Shown here: in pieces, positions 1-8,166 of the stretch
How the letters are laid out: every line of letters starts with the position of its first letter
Position numbering within the stretch: position 1 is the first letter of the stretch
Source: Chloroflexota bacterium
GTDB taxonomy: Bacteria > Chloroflexota > Anaerolineae > B4-G1 > SLSP01
Reading direction: 5' to 3'
Length of the DNA stretch: 61,898 nucleotides
Assembly: GCA_029555965.1 (NCBI GenBank)
Contig: JAKQHY010000126.1
Span: forward strand, 1 to 61,898
Made by a program: the position numbers and the translations under genes
Notes under the pieces: model-generated
Told to the model about the DNA's origin: nothing
Database searches by the model: none
What the model saw: the letters and a program-made list of their open reading frames with translations, nothing else

Positions 1-39
1 ACGGACAAATCCGTTGAATCCGTTCAATCCGTTGACGAA
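1..39. repeat. ACGGATT-family tandem octamer array inside coding sequence
   Basis: Imperfect tandem units of the type TCCGTTGAA/TCCGTTCAA are read in frame in the glycosidase gene. They look like one arm of the kind of inverted array seen complete at 195-256. Confidence 0.75.
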
Positions 40-1416
40 AATTATGGTAATGCGCTGGTGTTGCGCGTCTCCGGTGACCGCTTCGCGCTGGCCTACGGGT
101 GCACGGTGGACCAAGCCGAGGCGCGCGCGGCGGAAGGGTTGCGCGCCGACGTGGGCCAATGCGTCAAAGATCGGCTGCGCCTTTACGCCTCTTTCTCAAC
201 GGATTCAACGGATTTGAACGGATTTTTGTCCGTTGAATCCGTTCAATCCGTTGAGAATTATGCTCGCCTGCTCAAGAAGTGCGTGAGCGTGATGCGGGTG
301 AACACCCTCGCGCCGGAGGGCGTCATCGCCACGCGCTGGTCCACGCCGGATCGCGCGCCGCATCGTCACATGTGGCTGTGGGATTCGGTGTTCCACACGT
401 GCGCGATGAATCACCTCGACGCCGACCTGGCCTGGGAATTCTTGCAGGCCGTGCTCGACCGGCAACAGCCCGATGGGATGATCCCGCACATGATGCAGGT
501 GACGGGGCGGGTGAGTGCGATCACGCAGCCGCCGCTGCTCGCGTGGGGCGTGTGGGAGAACTTCCGCGTCACGGGGAACAAGGATCGGCTGGCCTATGCG
601 CTGCCACACATGGAACGCTATCTGGACTGGAACGCGCGTCACCGCGACCAGAACGGCAACGGCTTGCTGGAATGGTTCATCGAGGAGAACGAAACCTGCC
701 GCTCCGGGGAATCGGGGCTGGACAACTCGCAGCGGTTTGACGCGGCGATTCTGCTCGATGCGGTGGACTTCTCCGTCTTCCAGGCGCGGGATATGTCGTA
801 TGTCGCGCGCATCGCGGAGGCGCTGGGTGAGGCGGACAAGGCCGCGCATTGGCGCGGGCGGGCAGCGGCGCTCTCGCGCGCCATCCACGCGACGCTGTGG
901 GATGAGGCCGACGGCTTCTACTACGACCGCGATATGCAGGGCGTGGCTTCGTCCATCAAGGCCGTCACCGGCTTCCTGCCGCTGCTCCTGGACGACCTCC
1001 CGCCGGAGCGCGTGCCGCGATTGGTGGCCCACCTGCAAGCTCCCCGCGAATTCGGCGCGGCGCTCCCCATCCCTAGCATGGCGCTCGACACACCGAATTG
1101 GTCCACCGACATGTGGCGCGGTGCGACGTGGATCAACATGAACTATTTGGTGGTCGAGGGACTGCGCAAGCACGGCCAGTCCACGGTGGCCCAGGCCATC
1201 GTGGACGCGACGTTGTATCACGTCAACAAGTATTACCAGCAATACGGGGTCATCTTCGAGTTCTACGACGCCAAAGACGAGCGTCCGCCGGTGGATTGCG
1301 ACCGCAAAGGCCCGAACCGCAAGCCGTACAACCTCCGCGTCAAGATGGATTCCATTCGGGACTACCACTGGAGCGCGGCGTTGACAGCAAAATGGTTGTT
1401 GGATGCCAGATTCTAA
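1..1416 (+). CDS. MGH1/GH63-like (trehalase-fold) glycoside hydrolase, 5' truncated by window edge
   Basis: The frame is open from base 1, so the true start lies upstream. The visible 471 codons have (alpha/alpha)6-barrel glycosidase features of the MGH1/GH63 group: an aromatic block around HMWLWDSVFH, the QPDGMIPHMM segment, GESGLDNSQRFD, and near the C-terminus WRGATWINMNYLVVEGLRKHG-like sequence typical of trehalase-fold enzymes. The substrate cannot be told from the sequence; family members act on mannosylglycerate, glucosylglycerate or other alpha-glucosides. Two stretches (bases 1-39 and 195-256) are not family sequence but tandem ACGGATT-type repeats translated in frame (STDSTDLNGF, SVESVQSVE), so the N-terminal part is padded by repeat insertions. 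The gene ends inside a repeated leader element that carries the ribosome binding site of the next gene. Confidence 0.75.
   Translation, partial: TDKSVESVQSVDENYGNALVLRVSGDRFALAYGCTVDQAEARAAEGLRADVGQCVKDRLRLYASFSTDSTDLNGFLSVESVQSVENYARLLKKCVSVMRVNTLAPEGVIATRWSTPDRAPHRHMWLWDSVFHTCAMNHLDADLAWEFLQAVLDRQQPDGMIPHMMQVTGRVSAITQPPLLAWGVWENFRVTGNKDRLAYALPHMERYLDWNARHRDQNGNGLLEWFIEENETCRSGESGLDNSQRFDAAILLDAVDFSVFQARDMSYVARIAEALGEADKAAHWRGRAAALSRAIHATLWDEADGFYYDRDMQGVASSIKAVTGFLPLLLDDLPPERVPRLVAHLQAPREFGAALPIPSMALDTPNWSTDMWRGATWINMNYLVVEGLRKHGQSTVAQAIVDATLYHVNKYYQQYGVIFEFYDAKDERPPVDCDRKGPNRKPYNLRVKMDSIRDYHWSAALTAKWLLDARF
195..256. repeat. Inverted pair of ACGGATT-family arrays inside coding sequence
   Basis: Three units of (C)AACGGATT are followed, after a short T-rich loop, by three units in reverse orientation (TCCGTTGAA, TCCGTTCAA). 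Together they can form an imperfect hairpin of about 27 bp. The array is translated without a stop and without shifting the frame. The same unit recurs at 53294-53324, 55491-55522 and 61872-61898. Confidence 0.8.
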
Positions 1417-1418
1417 AA

Positions 1419-1449
1419 TCCTATCATTCTGTTGATCCTGCTATGGAGG
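1419..1449 (+). repeat. Leader repeat, diverged copy ending in a Shine-Dalgarno
   Basis: Related to the 39-bp leader repeats at 3254-3292 and 55453-55491, with a few substitutions and a 4-bp deletion. It ends in GGAGG, which is the ribosome binding site of the FMN reductase gene. Confidence 0.55.
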
Positions 1450-1455
1450 GATATG

Positions 1456-2019
1456 ATGAACATTTTAGTCATTTCCGGCAGCCGTAACCCTGAAGGGCAG
1501 ACGGCGCGGGCGGCGAAGGCGCTGCTCGCGGGCGTAGAGAGCGCGGGCGGACAGGGAGAACTGATCTTCTTGCCTACGTTGCAAATCGAGCGGTGCCGCC
1601 AGTGCGACGACAACGGCTGGGGACTATGCCGATCCGAGGGACGCTGCGTCATTGATGACGACCTGGCTCCGCTGGTGGAACGAATCAAGGTCGCCGACGC
1701 GGTAGCGTTTGCCACGCCCGTCTACTTCGGTGATCTCAGCGAGAGTCTGCGTGCATTCCTGGATCGGATGCGGCGCGTCTACCGGCACGCGGCGGATAAG
1801 GACGGTGTGACCGGCAAGCGTGCGGTCGGCATCTGCGTGGCCGGCGGTGGCGGCGGCGGCGCGCCGAACTGCGCCGTCAGCCTAGAAAAGGTGCTGGCGA
1901 CTATCGGCTTTGATGTGGTGGATATGATCCCCGCGCGGCGGCAGAACCTCGATATGAAGGTGAAGGTGCTGAAGGTCGTGGGGGCGTGGTTGGTAGAGAG
2001 TCACAAGTCGCAAGTCTAA
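1456..2019 (+). CDS. NADPH-dependent FMN reductase / flavodoxin-family protein
   Basis: 187-residue flavodoxin-fold oxidoreductase that would bind FMN and reduce it or a small substrate with NAD(P)H in the cytoplasm. The N-terminus MNILVISGSRNPEGQT is the phosphate-binding loop of the NADPH-dependent FMN reductase family. The middle has a cysteine-rich segment (CRQCDDNGWGLCRSEGRC) followed by ATPVYFGDLS and FLDRM, as in iron-sulfur flavoprotein relatives, but a complete four-cysteine cluster motif is not evident. The ATG at 1456 is preferred because GGAGGG at 1445-1450 is then 5 bases away; the ATG at 1453 is too close. The last residues (SHKSQV) are encoded by a tandem repeat (2000-2030), so the native C-terminus has probably been replaced or extended. 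Confidence 0.75.
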   Translation: MNILVISGSRNPEGQTARAAKALLAGVESAGGQGELIFLPTLQIERCRQCDDNGWGLCRSEGRCVIDDDLAPLVERIKVADAVAFATPVYFGDLSESLRAFLDRMRRVYRHAADKDGVTGKRAVGICVAGGGGGGAPNCAVSLEKVLATIGFDVVDMIPARRQNLDMKVKVLKVVGAWLVESHKSQV

Positions 2020-2030
2020 AGTCGAAAGTC
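2000..2030. repeat. Heptamer array (AAGTC-type)
   Basis: Units such as CAAGTCG, CAAGTCT, AAAGTCG and AAAGTCA are tandemly arranged. They form the 3' end of the upstream gene and the leader of the downstream gene. Confidence 0.6.
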
Positions 2031-2033
2031 ATT

Positions 2034-3257
2034 ATGGCAGCTTTATACACGATTGGGGCATTTGCGGTTATTTTTGATGCAGAGGGGCGCGTACTTTTGT
2101 GCCACCGGCGGGATATGGACATGTGGAACCTGCCGGGTGGCGGCGTCGAGTCTGGCGAGTTGCCCACGGAGGCCGTCATCCGCGAGGTGAAGGAAGAGAC
2201 GGGGCTGGATGTGGTGGTGCAGCGTCTCGTGGGGGTGTACGGCAAGTCGGATAAGGATGATTTGGTCTTTGCTTTTGTCTGCGAGGGGGTGGGCGGAGCC
2301 TTGACTGAGACAGACGAGTCCGATGCCTGCCGTTATTTCGCGCTGGACGATATGCCGTCTAACACGATGCCCAGGCAAGTGACGCGCATCCGTGATGCGA
2401 TTGCTTCAGAAACACTGCCGTTGTTTCGGCGACAAACAGAACCTTCATCAAAGGTGTGGTTACAGAGGCTAGAACGCTATACGCAATCATGCCAGAAACT
2501 TTTTGAGCTTCGGTCGCGGATTGTGGATGTGCATCCCCTTTTGCAAAAACTCTATCCCATCGCGATTGTGGCCGATGCGCAATTCTACATCTTCGATGTG
2601 GATGACGCCGGGCAAGCCTACACGTTTGTCAAACAAGCGCCCACGCCGATGCCGATCCCGCAAGGCGTGCGGGCTGCGTTTCCGCTGAATGTGTATGATG
2701 GCAGGGCCGTATGCGTGGTCACAGACGAGGTTTTTGATGAACCGGGCGGTTACGTCACCATACTCCACGAATTTGTTCACTGTTATCAATGGGAAGCGTG
2801 CGAGCCGCAGCTTCGGGAGACGCTGGAAATTGCGCGTGCGGCCATAGTCAGGGGCGACTTTATGTGGGAACTCAATTATGCGTTTCCCTATGAAGCGCCG
2901 ACCTTTATGGAACCCTATGCCGCCTTTCTGGATGCTGTGGCGCGCAATCAAGGCGATAGGATTCAAGACTGCCGGGTGCGCCTGTCCCAAACCTTGCGCA
3001 AAGACGAGTTCGAATATATGGTCTGGCAGGAGTGGAAGGAAGGCTTTGCCCGCACCATCGAAAATCGCATCAAACAACGTTTGGGCCTTACCGAAAACCA
3101 CGGCGGCGCAGAACCGCCCTTCAGCCGTGTGACCTTCTACGAGGGCGGCGCGCGCTGGCTGGCATTTTGGGCCTCGCAGGAACCGGCGGCGCTGTTGGAC
3201 ATCGAAAAACTATTTCACAGGATGAAATCTTTGTCTACGAATGAAGCGGATTCTTGA
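2034..3257 (+). CDS. Nudix hydrolase fused to a HExxH (zinc peptidase-like) domain
   Basis: 407 residues from the ATG at 2034. Residues about 5-130 form a Nudix domain with a complete Nudix box (GGVESGELPTEAVIREVKEE followed by TGL), so it should hydrolyse a nucleoside diphosphate derivative using Mg2+. The C-terminal half is unrelated to Nudix proteins. It contains ILHEFVHCYQ near residue 245, a canonical HExxH zinc motif, with FMEPYAAF further on as a candidate third ligand in the gluzincin style. I do not recognise a named family for this half. An upstream in-frame GTG at 1986 would overlap the previous gene and add only repeat-derived residues, so ATG 2034 is chosen, although no good ribosome binding site is visible. 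Residual uncertainty: the two halves could have been fused recently. Confidence 0.7.
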   Translation: MAALYTIGAFAVIFDAEGRVLLCHRRDMDMWNLPGGGVESGELPTEAVIREVKEETGLDVVVQRLVGVYGKSDKDDLVFAFVCEGVGGALTETDESDACRYFALDDMPSNTMPRQVTRIRDAIASETLPLFRRQTEPSSKVWLQRLERYTQSCQKLFELRSRIVDVHPLLQKLYPIAIVADAQFYIFDVDDAGQAYTFVKQAPTPMPIPQGVRAAFPLNVYDGRAVCVVTDEVFDEPGGYVTILHEFVHCYQWEACEPQLRETLEIARAAIVRGDFMWELNYAFPYEAPTFMEPYAAFLDAVARNQGDRIQDCRVRLSQTLRKDEFEYMVWQEWKEGFARTIENRIKQRLGLTENHGGAEPPFSRVTFYEGGARWLAFWASQEPAALLDIEKLFHRMKSLSTNEADS

Positions 3258-3292
3258 TCCTACCATTCCGTAAATCCTGTTATTTTCGGAGG
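3254..3292 (+). repeat. 39-bp leader repeat carrying a Shine-Dalgarno, copy 1
   Basis: 38 of 39 bases match the reverse complement of 55453-55491. It starts at the stop codon of the previous gene and ends with CGGAGG, which serves as ribosome binding site for the aldo/keto reductase start at 3298. Confidence 0.8.
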
Positions 3293-3297
3293 AACCG

Positions 3298-4203
3298 ATG
3301 GAAACACGTATTTTAGGGAGAACCGGCCTTGAAGTCAGCCGTCTCGGCATCGGGCTGGCCGAAATCGGCTTTGAGTTGACGCTGGAAGAGGTCAACCACG
3401 CGGCGACGGTGCTCAACACGGCGCTGGATGGCGGCATCACGTTTTTGGACACGTCGGCGTGCTACGACATTAGCGAGGAGCTGATCGGGCGGACGATTGC
3501 CCACCGCCGCGACGAGGTCGTGCTGGCGACGAAGGCCGGTCACGCCACGGGCGGCTACGCGGGCGAGTCGTGGACGGCGCAGACCGTGCGCGACAGCATT
3601 GATCGCAGCCTCGTGCGGATGCGCACCGACTACGTGGACCTGGTGCAGTTACATTCCTGCGATGTGGACGTGCTGGAGCGCGGCGACGTGATCCGCGCGC
3701 TGCAAGAGGCGCAGCAGGCCGGCAAGACGCGCTTCATCGGCTACAGCGGCGACAACGAAGCCGCGTTGTGGGCCGTGCAGAGCGGCCTGTTTGACACGCT
3801 GCAAACCAGCTTCAACCTGGTGGATCAGAACGCGCGGCTGTCCCTGTTCGGGCCGGCGCAGGCGCAGGGGATGGGCGTCATCTGCAAGCGGCCCATCGCC
3901 AACGGGGCGTGGGGCGCGGCCAAGGCGCCCAGCGACTACGCCGCCGCCTACTTCGCCCGCGCGCAGCAGATGGCGGCCCTGGGGCCGCTCCCCGGCGCGC
4001 CGGCGGACCGCATCGTGCTGGCGCTGGGCTTCGGCTTCGCACACGAGGCGGCGGACGTCTTCATCGTTGGCACGCGCAACCCCGCGCACCTCGCCGCTAA
4101 CATCGCACAAGTCAACACCCAGCTCCCCATCGCGTCGGAAACCGTCGCCGAACTTCACCGCCGCTTCGAGCTGCTGAATCAATCCTGGATACAGTTGGAG
4201 TGA
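3298..4203 (+). CDS. Aldo/keto reductase family oxidoreductase
   Basis: 301-residue TIM-barrel NAD(P)H-dependent oxidoreductase of the aldo/keto reductase superfamily. The catalytic tetrad is visible: D51 and Y56 in FLDTSACYD, K79 in LATKAGH and H119 in VQLHS. The cofactor end is represented by GTRNPAHLAANI near the C-terminus. The substrate is unknown; its presence among glycosidase and Nudix genes gives no clear clue. The start ATG has GGAGG six bases upstream, supplied by the 39-bp leader repeat. The next gene is convergent. Confidence 0.85.
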   Translation: METRILGRTGLEVSRLGIGLAEIGFELTLEEVNHAATVLNTALDGGITFLDTSACYDISEELIGRTIAHRRDEVVLATKAGHATGGYAGESWTAQTVRDSIDRSLVRMRTDYVDLVQLHSCDVDVLERGDVIRALQEAQQAGKTRFIGYSGDNEAALWAVQSGLFDTLQTSFNLVDQNARLSLFGPAQAQGMGVICKRPIANGAWGAAKAPSDYAAAYFARAQQMAALGPLPGAPADRIVLALGFGFAHEAADVFIVGTRNPAHLAANIAQVNTQLPIASETVAELHRRFELLNQSWIQLE

Positions 4204-4209
4204 GAGAAA

Positions 4210-4265
4210 ATTCGCAATTCGCAATTCCTACGTAACTTTTGTGCAACTAGGAGCCGAATTGCGAA
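4210..4265. repeat. AATTCGC heptamer arrays in opposite orientation between convergent genes
   Basis: ATTCGCA-type units at 4210-4228 and their reverse complement at 4256-4265 flank about 27 bases. They may form a hairpin between the two convergent genes. No T-tract was found, so a terminator role is uncertain. Confidence 0.5.
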
Positions 4266-4362
4266 AAACGACTAAAAAAGCGAACTTTTACACCTTGTTT
4301 TTGCGCAATCTGCTGACAGAAAATAGGCTATTCAGTAATGCTATTGCCCAGGTTGAATTTTG

Positions 4363-7300
4363 TTATGGCCCCGGCGTGGGGGATTCTTCCAGGGTGGGGT
4401 GCGGCACCGGAGTTTCTACCTCTGGTGTGGGTGGTTCCGGCGTGACGGTAGGCAGTTCCGGCGTGACGGTGGGTAGTTCTGGTGTGACGGTAGGCGGTTC
4501 CGGCGTGACGGTGGGCAGTTCTGGTGTGACGGTGGGCGGTTCCGGTGTGACGGTGGGGGACGGCGTCGGAGTGAGTGAGGGTTCAGGCGTGAGCGTTGGG
4601 GATGCGGTGGGCGTTGGCGTGGGGGCGACGAGGGTGATCAACGAGCGCACTTCAAACTGCGCGCCGCGCTGATTGTAGGCGAGGATACGCAGCGTATAAA
4701 CTCCCGGCTGCATTTCTTGGGAGATCAACCACGAGCCGAGCAACCCTTCACGCACCATGGCCAGGTGCGGGCCGCTGATCCAGCCCCAGCCGCCGGGATT
4801 TTGCCCGATGCCGTAATAAAGCTCATAGCGGTCGAAGTCCGGCATCTCCACTGTGCCGTGGATATCCAGCAGGCCGGCGGTCACCTCGGCTCCGTTAGGC
4901 GGCGTGATAATGCGGAGTTGCGGTGTATCGCCGCTCCCCTTCGTGCAGTACTCCGTCGGCGCGATTTCGACGCCGCGCTGCGCGGCCCACGCTTGCATCC
5001 AGGCGCGCCCGCCTGGGTCGCTGATCTGGCTCAAGTCCACCATCACTTTAGCAACAATGTTGCTGCGGCAATATTCATTCGCCAGCAAGTTGCTGTTCGC
5101 ATCAATCTCGACCTCACGGAACCAATCCAGCTCGGCGCGCGGCGGCAGAACGTTCACCGCAAAAACTTCTGTGCGCTTCTCCGGGCAATAGGATGACGGC
5201 TCCGTCCCCGAAAGAGCGCAGACCTCACGCTCGATGACGCTGGCGGGGCGCGGGAAGGCGCGCGCGGGGCGGCTCTCATGGGCGCGGCGCATGAAGCCAT
5301 TCCAGATCGGCCCGGCGCCGCCGGCTCCCGCCACGCCCGACATTGGCGTGTTGTCGTTGTTGCCCACCCAAACGCCGGCGGCAATGTCGGGCGTGTAGCC
5401 CACCGTCCAGGCGTCGCGGTTGTCGTTGGTCGTGCCGGTCTTGGCCGCGACGGGGCGGTCGGGCAACTCCAGGTTGTTCGGGCAGGCGAAGACGAGGCAG
5501 CGCGCCTTCGTGTCGGAAAGGATGTGCGTGAGCAGGTAGGCCAGTTCCGGGCGAACGACTTGCTCGCTCTGGCGCTGGCGGTTGTCCACCAGCACGTTCC
5601 CGTTGCGATCCTCAATCCAGAGGATCGGCGTGGGCGCCAGGCGCAGTCCGCCGTTGGCGATGGTCGCGTAGGCCGAGGTCAGCTCCAGCGGCTTGAGTTC
5701 GCCGCCGCCGAGGGTGAGGGCCAGGCCGTAGTACGGGCGCGTGTCGCCGGGATAGTCGGGACATTCCAACTGCGGCGAGACAATGGAGGTCGCGCCCAGC
5801 TTCTCGGACATCTGCAACAAGCCATCCACCGTGACGAATTCCAGCGCCTTGACCGCCGGCAAGTTGAGCGAGTTCGCCAGCGCGGTGCGGATGGAGGTTG
5901 GCCCGCGGAACTGGCCGTCGTAGTTGACCGGCTCGTAGCGGTTGCCCCAGGCGTCGGTGTAGACGGTCGGCACATCCCACACGATGGTGGCGGGCGTCCA
6001 ACCGCGCTCAAAGGCGGCCAGGAAGGTCAGCGGTTTGATGGCCGAGCCGGGCTGGCGGCAGCGCAGAGTCACGTTCACCTGCCCGCCATTGTCGTTATTG
6101 TAAAAGTCCACGCTGCCGACCATCGCCAGGATATGCCCGCTGGACGGTTCGATGGCGACAAGCGCGCCGTTGCTCACATTGGCCCCGGCGAGCGCCGCGA
6201 CGCCGTTGGCAACTTCCTCTTCGGCGATGCTTTGCAGCTTCCAGTCGAGGGTGGTGTAGATACGCAGTCCACTGCCGGTGTAAAGTTTGTCCGGGCCGAG
6301 TGTGGCTTCTACTTCCTGCTTGACGTAGGTGATGAAGTGCGGGGCGGGGATGCGGTCGGTGAAGATGGGCTTGAACTCGTAGGTGTCCATTTCGGCAGCG
6401 GCGGCAGCGGCATCTTCCGCGGTGATGTAGCGATCTTCTGTCATGAGATCCAGCACAACCTTGTGCCGCTTGAGGGCTGCGTCACGCCCACCGTGGAAGG
6501 GGTCGTAGATGCTTGGGAGTTGGGGCAAGCCGGCCAGGAAGGCGGCCTGCGCCAGGTTAAGATTGGCCGCGTTTGTCCCGAAGTATGTCCGGGCGGCGGC
6601 GTCCACTCCGTAGGCCAGGTTGCCGTAGTTGTTGTTGTTGAGGTAGATTTCGAGGATTTCGTCTTTGGAGTAGCGTCGCGTCAGTTCAGCGGCGAGGATG
6701 ATCTCCTTAATCTTCCGGTTCGCCGACACCTCGGTGGCTTCGTCTGGCAGGAGGATGTTGCGCGCTACCTGCTGCGTGATGGTGCTGGCGCCGGAGACAA
6801 TTTCCTTTTCCTGCAAGGCGTAGTACACGGCGCGCGCGATGGCGATGGGATCGAAACCGCTGTGGACATAGAAGTTGCGATCTTCGGTCGCAACGGTGGC
6901 GTATTGCAAGTCTTTCGCAATCTGGCTGATGGGGGTGTACGTGCGCTTGCCCGCGCTGGGGTCAATGATTTCGTGCAGTAACTTCCCGTCGCGGTCGTAG
7001 AGCTGGCTGCTGGCAAAGTTGGGTTGGCGCGCGCGCAGTTCGTCGGGCGAGGGCAATTGTGCAGCGATGGTGATGTAGCCTACAACGGCAGCCATCAACC
7101 CCAGGAAGAAGATGCCAACGGCGATGAGGGTGACGGTGAGCAGGATCGAGGCCCAGCGCGTGGTCGGCGCAGGTGGCGCAGCGTTGGCGGCGACCGGGGG
7201 CGATGGGGCGGCTACAGGGCGAGGGCGGGCCGGGGCCGGAGGGGGGGAGTAGGAACGCGGAGGAGCGTAGTGGGTCGGCGCGTTGGCGCGGGTCCGCGCT

Positions 7301-7797
7301 GGCTGGGCGGGCGGCGCATCATAAGGTGACTGCGGCGGCAGGTATTGCGTCGCGCCGTGTGGGAGGGGCGGCGCCGCGCCGTGTGGGGGGGGCGTGACCC
7401 GGTGTGTGGCGTCGTCTGGTGGGGGAACGGCGATGCGGCGGGTCGGTTCGGTGGGCGGCCCCGGTAGGGGGACGCGCGGCGCTGCCTCGGGCGGGGGTGG
7501 GGTGGGGCGCTGGGATGGCTCGGCGGGCGGCGGCATCGGCCGAGATGGCAACGTCTCGGCGTAGGTGATGCGGCGTGTTGGCTCGGCCGGCGGCGCAGAC
7601 TGTCCCGCCCGGCGCAACTCCTCGGCCTGGCGCAACTCCTCGGCCCGGCGCAACTCCTCGGTGTTTAGGCGGATGGTTGGCTCGCTGGGGGGCGGATCGT
7701 CGTGCGGGTGGAGTTCCGCCGGTAGCCACGGCGCCTTACGGTTCTTTTCATCGTCTTCTGATGGTGATTTACTCTTAGGTTCATGGTCTTCTGGCAT
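4363..7797 (-). CDS. Class A penicillin-binding protein (PBP1A-type glycosyltransferase/transpeptidase)
   Basis: 1144-residue bifunctional peptidoglycan synthase. Residues 1-215 are a cytoplasmic Pro-rich region with an AEELRQAEELRRA repeat and recurring EPTRRI motifs, followed by one membrane segment at about 217-243. The GT51 glycosyltransferase is shown by TEDRNFYVHSGFD and GASTITQQVARN. The transpeptidase has all three motifs: SxxK in PGSAIKPL, SxN in ANSLN and KTGT in AAKTGTTND. A C-terminal region at about 1000-1090 resembles an extracellular beta-sandwich. The last about 60 residues are Thr-Pro-Glu-Pro repeats encoded by a 21-bp tandem repeat, probably a wall-spanning spacer. ATG 7797 is preceded by AGGAAA. 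The length is well above the usual 650-900 because of the two low-complexity ends. Confidence 0.93.
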   Translation of the reverse strand: MPEDHEPKSKSPSEDDEKNRKAPWLPAELHPHDDPPPSEPTIRLNTEELRRAEELRQAEELRRAGQSAPPAEPTRRITYAETLPSRPMPPPAEPSQRPTPPPPEAAPRVPLPGPPTEPTRRIAVPPPDDATHRVTPPPHGAAPPLPHGATQYLPPQSPYDAPPAQPARTRANAPTHYAPPRSYSPPPAPARPRPVAAPSPPVAANAAPPAPTTRWASILLTVTLIAVGIFFLGLMAAVVGYITIAAQLPSPDELRARQPNFASSQLYDRDGKLLHEIIDPSAGKRTYTPISQIAKDLQYATVATEDRNFYVHSGFDPIAIARAVYYALQEKEIVSGASTITQQVARNILLPDEATEVSANRKIKEIILAAELTRRYSKDEILEIYLNNNNYGNLAYGVDAAARTYFGTNAANLNLAQAAFLAGLPQLPSIYDPFHGGRDAALKRHKVVLDLMTEDRYITAEDAAAAAAEMDTYEFKPIFTDRIPAPHFITYVKQEVEATLGPDKLYTGSGLRIYTTLDWKLQSIAEEEVANGVAALAGANVSNGALVAIEPSSGHILAMVGSVDFYNNDNGGQVNVTLRCRQPGSAIKPLTFLAAFERGWTPATIVWDVPTVYTDAWGNRYEPVNYDGQFRGPTSIRTALANSLNLPAVKALEFVTVDGLLQMSEKLGATSIVSPQLECPDYPGDTRPYYGLALTLGGGELKPLELTSAYATIANGGLRLAPTPILWIEDRNGNVLVDNRQRQSEQVVRPELAYLLTHILSDTKARCLVFACPNNLELPDRPVAAKTGTTNDNRDAWTVGYTPDIAAGVWVGNNDNTPMSGVAGAGGAGPIWNGFMRRAHESRPARAFPRPASVIEREVCALSGTEPSSYCPEKRTEVFAVNVLPPRAELDWFREVEIDANSNLLANEYCRSNIVAKVMVDLSQISDPGGRAWMQAWAAQRGVEIAPTEYCTKGSGDTPQLRIITPPNGAEVTAGLLDIHGTVEMPDFDRYELYYGIGQNPGGWGWISGPHLAMVREGLLGSWLISQEMQPGVYTLRILAYNQRGAQFEVRSLITLVAPTPTPTASPTLTPEPSLTPTPSPTVTPEPPTVTPELPTVTPEPPTVTPELPTVTPELPTVTPEPPTPEVETPVPHPTLEESPTPGP
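4434..4560. repeat. 21-bp tandem repeat encoding TVTPE(L/P)P
   Basis: About six copies of a 21-bp unit (core GTGACGGTGGGC/TAGGC on the plus strand), differing at a few positions. The unit is a multiple of three, so copy number can change without a frameshift. Confidence 0.85.
7612..7665. repeat. 18-bp tandem repeat in the PBP N-terminal region
   Basis: Three copies of a unit containing GGCGCAACTCCTCGG encode the (R)AEELR(Q/R) repeats in the cytoplasmic tail of the penicillin-binding protein. Confidence 0.7.
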
Positions 7798-7894
7798 GAT
7801 GTTGTTTCCTATGGGGGCGGGGGAATCGGCAACTAAAAATTGGGATCAGTTTCCGATTTCTTGTTACCCATTTTCCTCCCCCAAAAATAGTGAA

Positions 7895-7952
7895 TGAGGA
7901 TTAGGGATTAGGGATTGGGCTATCCCAATCCCTAATCCCCAGCCTCTAATCC
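7895..7952. repeat. GGATTAG heptamer arrays forming a perfect 16-bp hairpin
   Basis: GGGATTAGGGATTGGG (7904-7919) and its exact reverse complement (7924-7939) are separated by 4 bases. Further units lie on both sides. It is in the 369-base gap between the divergent PBP and NTPase genes, where a terminator is not expected. Apart from this array I see nothing clear in the gap; TATACT near 8054 could be a -10 box but has no convincing -35. Confidence 0.8.
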
Positions 7953-8166
7953 CTGCGGCGACATTTTCCTTCACCGTTGGTGAATCCCCAGTCAATGATG
8001 CGTCCTCTCATTTTGGAAAAACTGAAATTTGTGCTTTAATTCCTGTGATGCGCAGTATACTACGAGTATGGGTGTGATGCAATGGCGTTAAGTTGTGGCT
8101 ACGCCCCCTTATGTTTCACGCATCACGTAGCGGGGCATCTGCCGCTCTTCTTGCAAAGGAAATCGA

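Noticed and set aside
4241-4672. Gly/Val/Ser repeat protein on the plus strand
   Set aside because: It is the reverse reading of the TVTPEP repeat in the penicillin-binding protein.
5278-6981. 567-codon open frame on the plus strand
   Set aside because: It is antisense to the penicillin-binding protein, has Gly/Arg/Val-rich low-complexity composition and no recognised motif; the opposite strand has clear family motifs.
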